A stretch of DNA of 64,000 nucleotides from Verrucomicrobiaceae bacterium (lineage in GTDB: Bacteria > Verrucomicrobiota > Verrucomicrobiia > Verrucomicrobiales > Verrucomicrobiaceae). Positions 9,601 to 18,503 of this stretch are shown here, piece by piece (position 1 is the stretch's first letter; the number at the start of each line of letters is the position of its first letter). The translations under genes and the position numbers were made by a program. The stretch covers positions 310,001-374,000 of the forward strand of contig JADJPW010000002.1 in the NCBI GenBank assembly GCA_016713035.1. Reading direction: 5' to 3'. The notes beneath the pieces were generated by a model that saw nothing but the letters and a program-made list of their open reading frames with translations, ran no database searches and was not told the origin of the DNA.

Positions 9601-12600
9601 TGGGGCTGAATTTGGGAGGCTTCCGCCTGAACACAGACACCGGCATGATCATCACGACTGGGGCTGCCGGCCTTATCTCGAATGGTACGCTCACAGCCGG
9701 CAATGCGGGTGCGGGCGAAGTCATCCTGAAAGTGGACACCGGACTGACGCAGGATTTCAATGGGGGCAACGTCATCATTGATGACAATGGTGCCAACCCT
9801 GTCGCACTGACTGTGCATGGCGGTGGCAGTCTGATTTTGAACCCGGCAAACACCCATTCTGGAGCGACTTCGATCCTCGGAACAACGACGAGCGTGAGCG
9901 CGGACGGCGCATTCGGTGACGCGCCGGCCAGCGCCACCCCAGGCCACCTGAAGCTGTATGCCGCCACCTTGAACGTGACGGACAACATGACGCTGAACGC
10001 CAACCGCGGAATCGAGCTCGGAGGCGGTGCGAACATCATCAGCATCACAGCAGGCACGGGAACCAATGGCAAAACCCTGACCTACAACGGTAGCATCACC
10101 AGCACGGGCAATTCCAGCCTCACGCTTCAATCCAACGCTACAGGGACTAACACAGATGGCGGTGAATTTGTGGGCACCCTGACCGGCACCCTCAATCTAG
10201 GGGGCAATCTGCGTCTGGATAACGGTTCCATCACGGCTCCCTCCGCCACCAACGTCATCGGCCGGAACTTTCAGGTCGGTATGAACGGCACTGCCACATA
10301 CACGCAGGCTGGAGGCACTTTGAAGGTCGGCGCGGGCCTCGCTAACGATACATTCGATGTGGGAGTGAGCGGAGCTGACTCCGTCAACAAAGTAGGCACT
10401 CTCAATCTCGCTGGAACCTCCCAGTTCACGGCCAATGTCGATACTGTACGCATCGGTGTACTTACTGGTGGAGCCTCCGTGCCTCAAGGCACGGTCACGC
10501 TGGCCACTAACAACGAAATCTCAGCCATCACTTCCTTCATTCTCGGAAACAGTAGTGGATCTGGACTGGGAACTCAGACGCTGACATTTGGCTCCGGTAC
10601 CAATTCCGTGACCACGCCGTTGATGACCCTCGGCGGACTAAAAGTGCCGCTTGCAACAGTTTCTCTGCCTGCGGGTGGCACATTGGCGCTGAACGGCTTC
10701 CGCGAGCGCCAGATGGACCTCTACCTCGCTCGTGAAAATATTAGCACATCCACAGCTGGACTAACCAATTTCACCGTGGACGGCACTTTGACGGCCAGCC
10801 TGAATTCTCTCCAGCTTGGGGTTAAAAGCGGCGGATTGGCAGGCGGCGCTACTGGGAACATGACTCTTAGTGCCAATGCACATAACATTGAGGCCACGAC
10901 CGTGACCCTAGGTAACATAGCGGGCGCCACCTCGGGTGTGAATGCGATCGGTGCTGGTAATCTGAGCATGGCTGGCGGCACTTTGCGCGTCGTAAGCGAT
11001 CTCTCCATGGGCCTGCACAGCGGCACCGCTGGCACCGCTAGCGGCAGTCTGACACTCACTGGTGGCACGGTGACCGTAGGTGGAAATGTGGTGAAGACGG
11101 ATACTGACCGCAGCAGCGCCATCATCACTCTGAACGGCACGGGGGCCACGCTGGACCTACAGGATCAGGCTTATGGCGACAGCACGGCGGGTACGTTGAC
11201 TGCCAGCCAGGTGAATTATCAGGTCGGCAGCTTGGTGGATGTGGCCTCCATCACGCTGGACGGACGTGGAGTCACCAATGGCACTACTTTTGCCTCGCTG
11301 GATCATGCGCTCGTGATCCGTGATTACACGATCAGCGTGCCGCTGAGCCTCACAGGTACGACGGCGGATAAAGGCGGCATTTATTACGAAAATGACAACG
11401 CGGGCTCTGGAGCTGTCATCAGCGGTACCACGAACTTCGGCACCGTGCAGCGTAATATCCTGGTGGAAGACAATACCTCTGTAGCGAACGATTTGACCCT
11501 AAGTGGGGCACTGACGGCGGCAGGGATCACCAAATCCGGCGCAGGCACGCTGCTGCTTTCCAACACGAGCAGCACTTACACCGGAAACACCGCTGTGCAG
11601 AATGGTTTGATGATCTTGGCCGGTGGGCTGAATGACAGGATTGGTACGACAGGCACAGTGACTCTTGGGGATGGGACGACCTCCGGGGTGCTCCAGCTTG
11701 GAGACACCAGCGGCGCTTCTGACCAGACCCTCACTGGTCTTTCCACCTCTGGCACAGGCACGAGCAATGCCATCATTGGCGGGGCGGCAGCAAATTCGAC
11801 GCTGACTGTCAATCAGAGCACGAATACCGTCTTCTCTGGCAATCTGGGCGGAGTGGGGACCAATGATAACAATCTCACACTCATCAAAGGTGGCACTGGC
11901 ACCCTGGAACTGGCTGGTACCAATACCCTTGATGGCACTGTCACCGTTAATGCAGGGGCGCTTACAGTCTCTAATTCCGGCCTTCTTGGCCCGAATGTGC
12001 AGTCTGCCACGGTGGCGGACGGCGCGGCTTTGAATTTCACAAGCGGCTCAGGCACGCAGGTCTTTGCTGGCACTGGTTCCGTGTTGAATCTGACGCAGAG
12101 CAGCGGGACGACCATTCTTGGATTTGGGGTGAGTGGAGCTACAAATAGCCAGATCGACCTAGGTGCTGGGCAGACCCTCACTCGTAATGGCACGATCACC
12201 ACAGACATCTATGTCGGTAGTGCCCCCACCCTCTCCTCCTATGTGCTGATTGATTCCACAGGCGTGGGTAGTTTCACAGGCACGGGTGCCTTCAACATCG
12301 GCACCATCATCAATGGGGGCAGCTTCCTTTACACACTCAGCGGTGGGGCAAACACAGACTCCCAGCTCATCCTGAACGTCGCTGCCCAGGCCGCTCCGCC
12401 GGATGTATGGTGGCTCGGTGACCTCGGTGGCACGGGCACGGGAGTCTGGTCTGCCTCCGCGATCGGTGGCAATACGAACTGGGCCACCAGCTTCGCAGGG
12501 AGCACTGATGCCGGTGTGCCGCCGGACAGCGGCTCGCATGTGCATTTCAGTGCCACTGGAGCAGCTAACTTTGCGACGACTCTGGGCGCGGACATGACTG

Positions 12601-15600
12601 TGAAGCAGGTCACGTTTGAATCCGGTACCGTCACCAACGGAGTTTCTGTGGGTGGCACAAACAACTTCACTCTCGCAGCAAGCGGTGCAGGAAATATCGG
12701 CCTCACCGTTGCTAGTGGTAACGCTGGCACCATTCAGATCACTGCTCCTGTAGTGCTAGGCCAGGCTCAAACATGGAATGTGGAAGATGCGGCTGGCATC
12801 CTACGGATTTCTGGCGGGATCAGCGGCACAGGCGGCCTTACGCTCAATGGCAGCGGTACCGCCACGGGCAGCTATCTTTTTGATACGGCCAGTAGTACCT
12901 ACACGGGCAGCACCGCGCTTAACACCGGTCGCCTCACTCTCGAAGGAACAAACCGCCTGCCTACCACAACGGAGCTGACATTAGGCAGCGGGACGGCATC
13001 CGCCGTTCTACAGCTCGGTAATGCCACATCCAACGCCAATACCACTCTGGCGGGTCTCGCCACCTCTGGCACGGGTACGACGAATGCTATTGTCAATGGC
13101 AACGCCACCGCTTCCACCCTCACGATCAACCAGACTTCCAACACGCAGTATGATGGTGTCATCGGCGGTGTCGGCACCAATGAAAACCTCATTGCTCTCG
13201 TGAAGCAAGGAGCTGGGACATTGGTCCTCAATGGGGCCAACACCTACACTGGAACCACTACGGTGAACCAAGGGACACTCCAGCTGGGCGCGTCGGGCGG
13301 TATCACAGGCAGTACGGGCTTGAATGTCATCGCAAACGCAGGGACAACCGCGATTTTCGACGTCAACGGCAGGAGCGTCACCCTGGCCGGTGCTATCACC
13401 CTAGGCGGAGCGGACTCCACCGCTCAGCCTTCTATAGCAGACACAGCGGGCGGTGGCACAATCACTCTCGGCGGAAGTATCACTTATGACGCGACCAATA
13501 ATCCGCTGGGCGGTATGATTGCCGCAGACCTTATCGGCACCGGTGCAAGCCGGACAATCACCGGTAACGACTCATCCTCTGCCGCGATCGATCTGACGAT
13601 CAGCGGAGATTATGTGACAACCACTAACAATTCCCTCAGCTTGGACGGCACGGGAACAAACCTGTTCTCAGGCAACATCACCTCAAACAGCGCCGCAGAG
13701 ACCACGCGCGATCTCAATAAGGCAGGCTCTGGTACCTGGACCCTGTCCGGCGCCGTGAATCTGGGTGACAACCTCAACACCAACGCGGGCGTGCTGAACA
13801 TCAGTGGCACCACCACTCAGAATGACCTGATAACCACAGGCGCAGGATCCATCACCAATATCAGCGGTGTCGTGAATGGCTCCGCCACGGTGGACACGGC
13901 TAACAACGGTATCTACATCCGGACCGGGGGTGTCATCAACATTCTGGCTGATAACGCCGTGGGCAGCGCCATTGATTTCATCTTGGTCAATGACAACGCG
14001 GCTGGTACTTCCACCTTCAATGTGAATAGCTATACGATCAGCACTCCACGTCTCGATGTGGGTGGCGCGAGCAACACGGCGGATCGTATCGGGTCGGTGA
14101 CCGGCACCGGGACCATCAATATCGGTACGGTGGTGAACGCCTATGCTGGTTCTGTCAGCCCAAATTTGGCCACAGCCTCGACCGGAAACGTGATCAACAA
14201 GGACAGTGTGGGCACGGTCACCTTGACTGGCAATAATGCGCTCGGCACCAGTAATTCCACCATCCGTGAAGGTAATCTGACATTGGATTTCACCACCAAT
14301 GCGGGAACAGATAACAAAATCGGCACGGGTTCACTGAACTTGGGCACCACACTGGGTGAGTCTAGCCCAGTTCTTACCATGATCGGTCATGCCACAACGG
14401 CGAGTGAGCAGTCTGTCTCCTCGCTAGCTGTCGCTCGCGGTGCTACCCAAGTCGTCCTAGACGGTAATGGAGCAGGACTTGTGCTCGATGTCACAGGTGC
14501 CATCACCCGCACCAACGCAGCCACGGTGAACTTCCAAATTGAAGCGGGCACCCAGGTGAATGCTGGCACGACGACACTAACCGCCGAAAACATGATCGGT
14601 GCCTGGGCCACAGTGAACAAGTCCTCCTTTGCCACCATCAGCACTGGCCAGATCGCGGCGGTCACCACTGTCGCGGGTAATGATCCTCACGCATGGACGG
14701 CTGGCCAGCATGTCACCAATACAGGAAACTTCACCAATAGTGTGGATTTCTGCGCTCCAGACATCGCCAGCCTCACAATCAATGCTGCGGCAGCCTCCAC
14801 GCTCACCATTGATGCCACTCGCGTGCTCAAGATCACCAGCGGAGGCCTCTTGGTATCCCCGGCTGTTGGCGCAAATAACACTCTGATCTCCGGTGGTTAC
14901 CTCTCCAGCGATCTGGCTGGTAATGCACTCATTGTTCATCAAAACAACACGGCAGGCACACTTGAGCTCGCCTCCACTCGGGTGAGCGGATCACTCACCA
15001 AGAGCGGAGAGGGCACACTCATCCTATCCGGCACTAGTGTCGGCACCACCGGCACAGTCACGCTCAATGAAGGCGGCTTGGTTCTCACTGGCGGAAACGC
15101 GATCGGTGATGGAGTGGATGTACAGATTCAGGGAGCCACCGGCTCAGGTGCGACTGTCCTGGAACTGGCCGCTGGCCAAACAGAAACCTTCCGCCAGCTT
15201 CTAGGTGGGGAAAACAGCAACGGAACCGTCCAGCTCAATGTTGGCTCGACCCTCACAATCAACCAGACAGATGGAGATACCACCCCAGATGAAAACCTTG
15301 TTTTCGGCGGAAACATCACGGGAAGCGGTGTGCTGGTCAAAAATGGCATAGATCGCCTGAATCTCACGGGTGTATCTACCCATACGGGCGCACTCATCAT
15401 CAACCAGGGCGGCGTGCATTTGAACGGCGCTTTGGGCTCTACCACCACTACGAATATCACTGTCAACGCGGGAGGGACACTGCTCGACTACCAAGATCAG
15501 ACTGCTTCCATTGATCGGCTATCCAACTCCGCCGTCATCACGCTGAACAATACCAACGTCGGCACAACCGGCCCTAACCAGGGCTTCTGGATGTTGACCA

Positions 15601-18374
15601 ACCAAGGAGCCACCCGGACTGAAACCATTACTTCCATCGTACTCGGAGCCGGCAGTAACGTCATATCTGCCAACGGCAACGTTACCAATGCGATCGCCGA
15701 CCTTTCCGGTTCTGGAACGATCACACGCAACAATCGCGCCACACTCCTCGTGCGCGGCAATAACCTGGGGGCCTCTGCGGGGCAACGCGGCCAGATTCGT
15801 TTCGCCACCGCGCCTACAGGTGCTGTTGGCGGTGGTGGCGCGGCAGGTAGTCAAAACATCAACATCATCCCCTGGATCATTGGTGACCTGACCTACACCA
15901 ACTCCGGGCCTGTGTTTGGCTTGGGTAACACTTTTGTGACCAACACAGGCAGCACCAACGGTCTGCGCCCGCTAGCTGCGGCGGAGTACACCACGGACGA
16001 GACGGCTGTCAATGCCCTCACGGGTGCCTCAACCGACAATGTGCGTTTTGCCACCAATCCCACAGCGACACTCACGACCACTGCGACCTCCATCAACTCA
16101 CTGGTGCTGGATAACGCAGCAGCCCTCACTGTAACCGGCCCGGCCAATTCCATTGCCATCACATCTGGAGCCATCCTTGCCGCTGGAGCTGGGAACCATG
16201 TGCTGGGTGGCTTCACCGGGATCACCACGGGAGGTTCCCGTGACTACACCGTTTATGTCACCACAGCGGCGGCGAACTTTACAATCGACAGCCCTCTGAC
16301 TAGCGCCTTCCCGCTCGTCAAATCCGGGGCGGGCTCATTGACCCTGACGAGCGCCAGCAATGCCTTCACGGATCTGTATTTAAATCAGGGCACCGTGATC
16401 GCTGACGCCAATGCCAAGCTCGGTACCGGGAGCATCCAGTTCTGGGGTGGCGGCGTTCGTTTTGCTGCTGGGTACACAGACGATCCATCTGCCAAAGTCT
16501 GGACCGTCGGAACAGGGGGAGGCACGCTGGATGTTAGTCTTGTTACTAACGGTGTGACTCTCGCCAATGGCCTCAAAGACTCCACTCCGAGCTTGTCTGA
16601 TACCCTGAACATTTTCACACGCAGCAGCGCTACTGGCAGCACAGGCCTGCTCACTATCCAGGGGGCTAGCACCTTCACCGGCACCACGGTATTCCGTAAT
16701 GCTGTGGTTTCCCTCAATGGCACGGCTACAAACTCCGTCGTTCTCAACGGCACCACCAATGCTGCTCTCAATGGCAACGTCGAAATCGGTGACCAGACCA
16801 ACGTGAACAACAACAATGATGTCGCGGTGGTGCTGGGCAATAATGACCAGATCGTGGACACGGCTACCATCACCTTCCGCGGGGTTTCTGGAGAGAACGC
16901 TTATTTCAAACTGCTCGGATTCAATGAAACCGTCGCCGGCGTCATCGACACCACTGGACAAGGTGTGATCGAAAACCGCGAAACAGACACCGTTTCCGCA
17001 AGCGGCACTCTCACCCTTAATAGCAGTAATGACTACAGCTACAACGGCTACTTCCGTGATAACAGCAACGGCACCGCTGATGCCAATCCGCTGCATCTTA
17101 CCAAGCAAGGCACCGGCACCCAGACCCTCAGTGGTGCCAACATTCGTCATAGCGGCACCACGACGATATCCGGTGGTACTCTCTCCCTTGCCGATGTGAC
17201 TAATTGGCAGTCGGCCATCACCAACAATGCCACCCTCAATCTCAACCAGACCGCCGCCCGCACCCACGCCCAGGTTATCAGTGGCACGGGTACATTGGTG
17301 AAAACCGGAACGGGAACGCTCACACTCAGCGGAACGAATACCTACTCCGGTGCTACCACCATTCAGAATGGGTCTCTCAGCATCAGTTCAAGCGCCAACC
17401 TCGGGGACGCTAGCGCTACAAATGATGTCTTCATCGGACACAACACCACCTTAATCAGCACAGGTGCGACCGTGGACCTCACGGCCAACCGCACTGTTAC
17501 GGTGGAAGGCAGCGGAACGATAGATGTCACCGGCACCAATACCTTGACCGCCCCAGGTGTGCTCAGTGGTGACGCCTGTGCAATCCTTAACAAGGCCGGT
17601 ACGGGTTTGTTGACTCTCAATCATATCGCCAATGCCACCAGCTTCCTAGGGGCCACAAATGTGAGTGCAGGCACCCTTCAGGTCGGCTCAGGTGGCACCG
17701 CGGGCTCCTCTGGCACGGGGGACTCGGGCAGTGGAGATGTTACTGTCGCTTCAGGAGCGACTCTGGCTGGTTCTGGCACGGTTCAGGGCTCCACTATTTT
17801 GGGTGCTGGCTCTGTTCTTCAGGCTGGAGATGTTACTACGGTGGGCACTGCGGTCACCACGGTCACAAACAATGCTACTCTCACTTTCACTGAGGCCGTG
17901 ACGGCATCTGCTGGCTCGGCAACCCGCTTGGGCATCACGAGCTCTACCAATGTCACCCCTGATCCGCTCTTCGGTGGTAACGATGTGGGAACGTTGGGCT
18001 ATACAGCTTATGTGATCGCCAATGGATCAGGCGTGGGTGACCATGATCGTCTTGTTCTCAATGATGGAATCACCCTCGCTGGCACAGTGAGTGTGCTCCC
18101 AGGGACATTTACCCCTATCGCTGGTCAAATCTTCAATCTCCTCGACTGGACAGGACTCACCGACTTTTCGGCCTTCAGTGTCGGAACGAACTACCGTGAT
18201 GGCTCTGGTGACAACAGTGATCCGTTCAATCTACCAGACATCAGCAGCAGCGGCCTGGTGTGGGACGTGAGCTTGTTTACTACCAACGGCATCATTGTCG
18301 TGGTTCCAGAGCCGTCGCGAGCATTGCTGCTTTTGTTGGGCTTGTTGGGCTTGTTGATGCGCCGTAGGCGCTAA
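6696..18374 (+). CDS. Giant autotransporter-associated beta-strand repeat protein with PEP-CTERM tail (3892 aa)
   Basis: One uninterrupted frame of 3892 residues. Residues 1-32 are a signal peptide ending QPLQAA, followed by a YWDG...NWNT opening block. The body is Gly/Thr/Asn/Ser-rich and made of many copies of the PATR (TIGR02601-type) beta-strand motif, for example KTGTGTLTLSGTNTYSGATT. A second opening-type block (VWWLGDLGG...GSHVHFSATG) lies near residue 1905. Two copies of an unusual module (LVRG..LG, then IIPW..GD, then GLRPL..EY) lie near residues 450 and 3020. The last 25 residues (VVPEPSRALLLLLG, hydrophobic run, RRRR) are a PEP-CTERM sorting signal. Expected role: a long beta-helical surface or extracellular-matrix protein, anchored through an exosortase system encoded elsewhere. 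A paralogue follows directly. Confidence 0.88.
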   Translation: MLKTLRSHQSSIAKFLVALTAIWQVGQPLQAATIYWDGSTSGSWTGSSTNWNTLADGTGADVAVGTGNDLVFTTTAGATNFTQTVDGGVALAVNSILFNSSATSAITIAQGVASSTISLGAGGITLDSGTGAHTIGAPVTIAASQTWTNNSTSLFTVSGAVAGTNLLTIDGAGSTTITGIVSGAGGLTKNGTGTLTLTADPSATGALNINNGVLDLALSSTAATDMVTVNVNNTGTLRVSGGSGLGAATVMTLATGATYDTRIDDTIARLLGTGTVTNGGATARTLTLSDTTNATFGGVIQNGTAALGLAKSGTNTATLTGTSTYTGTTTVNTGVLEVSGATGAINGSTTVNIGDFINSTGVVDSMVLGQNADVVAGTLNRLADTAVVSLRGAATLTVNGPAATSGGVVETIGTLDANAGRGVLTLNPAAGQELQVTAGTLTRSNAGTLLVRGTGLGLAAGTADSSRLVFTTAPTGTNFVGGVGADGTTTMSIIPWMIGDTSITGAGSGFVTYGANGVRLLAAGEYDSTIAGTVTSRNVNSAGGETITVDSAINSLVISGGTTTITGPITSATLDSASLLFTGAATVTGNGRLNFGANQGLVTVSQNSAATAAIDAVVTGTAGLLVSSSGSANNIVQLGGENTLIGGIRVQNGAILQLKASSPGALNDNALNNITLDSAGTTLRLNGNSVAVGNLNTLAGGTTYSRAGIVENASATAATLTVNQNTAQNFEGIIQDGTGGGALSIIKAGTSTWTVQNNASTFTGSVEIRQGGITLNSNGSGGGRFTGVSTVILSSGGLLTLNHGSSNTADRIRNAASIQMRGGSLTLSGSGANNQSETVGALQIQSGSNTITSGQASSGNTQNVTFASWSRTSGSVVNFAGTGVGVDGRNRAVITAALTLNNLVLTGATVGNELAKYVTSGTISVAALAAGDYNTGAPTGWSDIVNAKPASAGTLAADTSVNGLVLNNVGLNLGGFRLNTDTGMIITTGAAGLISNGTLTAGNAGAGEVILKVDTGLTQDFNGGNVIIDDNGANPVALTVHGGGSLILNPANTHSGATSILGTTTSVSADGAFGDAPASATPGHLKLYAATLNVTDNMTLNANRGIELGGGANIISITAGTGTNGKTLTYNGSITSTGNSSLTLQSNATGTNTDGGEFVGTLTGTLNLGGNLRLDNGSITAPSATNVIGRNFQVGMNGTATYTQAGGTLKVGAGLANDTFDVGVSGADSVNKVGTLNLAGTSQFTANVDTVRIGVLTGGASVPQGTVTLATNNEISAITSFILGNSSGSGLGTQTLTFGSGTNSVTTPLMTLGGLKVPLATVSLPAGGTLALNGFRERQMDLYLARENISTSTAGLTNFTVDGTLTASLNSLQLGVKSGGLAGGATGNMTLSANAHNIEATTVTLGNIAGATSGVNAIGAGNLSMAGGTLRVVSDLSMGLHSGTAGTASGSLTLTGGTVTVGGNVVKTDTDRSSAIITLNGTGATLDLQDQAYGDSTAGTLTASQVNYQVGSLVDVASITLDGRGVTNGTTFASLDHALVIRDYTISVPLSLTGTTADKGGIYYENDNAGSGAVISGTTNFGTVQRNILVEDNTSVANDLTLSGALTAAGITKSGAGTLLLSNTSSTYTGNTAVQNGLMILAGGLNDRIGTTGTVTLGDGTTSGVLQLGDTSGASDQTLTGLSTSGTGTSNAIIGGAAANSTLTVNQSTNTVFSGNLGGVGTNDNNLTLIKGGTGTLELAGTNTLDGTVTVNAGALTVSNSGLLGPNVQSATVADGAALNFTSGSGTQVFAGTGSVLNLTQSSGTTILGFGVSGATNSQIDLGAGQTLTRNGTITTDIYVGSAPTLSSYVLIDSTGVGSFTGTGAFNIGTIINGGSFLYTLSGGANTDSQLILNVAAQAAPPDVWWLGDLGGTGTGVWSASAIGGNTNWATSFAGSTDAGVPPDSGSHVHFSATGAANFATTLGADMTVKQVTFESGTVTNGVSVGGTNNFTLAASGAGNIGLTVASGNAGTIQITAPVVLGQAQTWNVEDAAGILRISGGISGTGGLTLNGSGTATGSYLFDTASSTYTGSTALNTGRLTLEGTNRLPTTTELTLGSGTASAVLQLGNATSNANTTLAGLATSGTGTTNAIVNGNATASTLTINQTSNTQYDGVIGGVGTNENLIALVKQGAGTLVLNGANTYTGTTTVNQGTLQLGASGGITGSTGLNVIANAGTTAIFDVNGRSVTLAGAITLGGADSTAQPSIADTAGGGTITLGGSITYDATNNPLGGMIAADLIGTGASRTITGNDSSSAAIDLTISGDYVTTTNNSLSLDGTGTNLFSGNITSNSAAETTRDLNKAGSGTWTLSGAVNLGDNLNTNAGVLNISGTTTQNDLITTGAGSITNISGVVNGSATVDTANNGIYIRTGGVINILADNAVGSAIDFILVNDNAAGTSTFNVNSYTISTPRLDVGGASNTADRIGSVTGTGTINIGTVVNAYAGSVSPNLATASTGNVINKDSVGTVTLTGNNALGTSNSTIREGNLTLDFTTNAGTDNKIGTGSLNLGTTLGESSPVLTMIGHATTASEQSVSSLAVARGATQVVLDGNGAGLVLDVTGAITRTNAATVNFQIEAGTQVNAGTTTLTAENMIGAWATVNKSSFATISTGQIAAVTTVAGNDPHAWTAGQHVTNTGNFTNSVDFCAPDIASLTINAAAASTLTIDATRVLKITSGGLLVSPAVGANNTLISGGYLSSDLAGNALIVHQNNTAGTLELASTRVSGSLTKSGEGTLILSGTSVGTTGTVTLNEGGLVLTGGNAIGDGVDVQIQGATGSGATVLELAAGQTETFRQLLGGENSNGTVQLNVGSTLTINQTDGDTTPDENLVFGGNITGSGVLVKNGIDRLNLTGVSTHTGALIINQGGVHLNGALGSTTTTNITVNAGGTLLDYQDQTASIDRLSNSAVITLNNTNVGTTGPNQGFWMLTNQGATRTETITSIVLGAGSNVISANGNVTNAIADLSGSGTITRNNRATLLVRGNNLGASAGQRGQIRFATAPTGAVGGGGAAGSQNINIIPWIIGDLTYTNSGPVFGLGNTFVTNTGSTNGLRPLAAAEYTTDETAVNALTGASTDNVRFATNPTATLTTTATSINSLVLDNAAALTVTGPANSIAITSGAILAAGAGNHVLGGFTGITTGGSRDYTVYVTTAAANFTIDSPLTSAFPLVKSGAGSLTLTSASNAFTDLYLNQGTVIADANAKLGTGSIQFWGGGVRFAAGYTDDPSAKVWTVGTGGGTLDVSLVTNGVTLANGLKDSTPSLSDTLNIFTRSSATGSTGLLTIQGASTFTGTTVFRNAVVSLNGTATNSVVLNGTTNAALNGNVEIGDQTNVNNNNDVAVVLGNNDQIVDTATITFRGVSGENAYFKLLGFNETVAGVIDTTGQGVIENRETDTVSASGTLTLNSSNDYSYNGYFRDNSNGTADANPLHLTKQGTGTQTLSGANIRHSGTTTISGGTLSLADVTNWQSAITNNATLNLNQTAARTHAQVISGTGTLVKTGTGTLTLSGTNTYSGATTIQNGSLSISSSANLGDASATNDVFIGHNTTLISTGATVDLTANRTVTVEGSGTIDVTGTNTLTAPGVLSGDACAILNKAGTGLLTLNHIANATSFLGATNVSAGTLQVGSGGTAGSSGTGDSGSGDVTVASGATLAGSGTVQGSTILGAGSVLQAGDVTTVGTAVTTVTNNATLTFTEAVTASAGSATRLGITSSTNVTPDPLFGGNDVGTLGYTAYVIANGSGVGDHDRLVLNDGITLAGTVSVLPGTFTPIAGQIFNLLDWTGLTDFSAFSVGTNYRDGSGDNSDPFNLPDISSSGLVWDVSLFTTNGIIVVVPEPSRALLLLLGLLGLLMRRRR

Positions 18375-18404
18375 CTGTAAAAACCATAATTCGGAAACGT
18401 GGTA

Positions 18405-18425
18405 AAAACAGGATTTCCCTGTTTT
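18405..18425 (+). terminator. Possible intrinsic terminator after the first giant gene
   Basis: AAAACAGG (18405-18412) and CCTGTTTT (18418-18425) form a perfect 8-bp hairpin with a 5-base loop, 30 bases after the first giant gene's stop. The right arm ends in four T residues. The stem is AT-rich and short, so strength is uncertain. Confidence 0.45.
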
Positions 18426-18448
18426 GCCACTTTGGGCTGCTGTTTTCG

Positions 18449-18478
18449 TTGCAACTGGGGCGGCGGATTGCGTATTAT
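18449..18478 (+). promoter_or_regulatory. Candidate sigma-70-type promoter for the second giant gene
   Basis: TTGCAA (18449-18454) and TATTAT (18473-18478) are separated by 18 bases and lie 25 bases before the ATG at 18504. Together with the upstream hairpin this suggests separate transcription of the second giant gene. Promoter consensus in this phylum is poorly known, so this is tentative. Confidence 0.35.
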
Positions 18479-18503
18479 TGCTTTCTTTTCGTCGTAAAAA
18501 TCT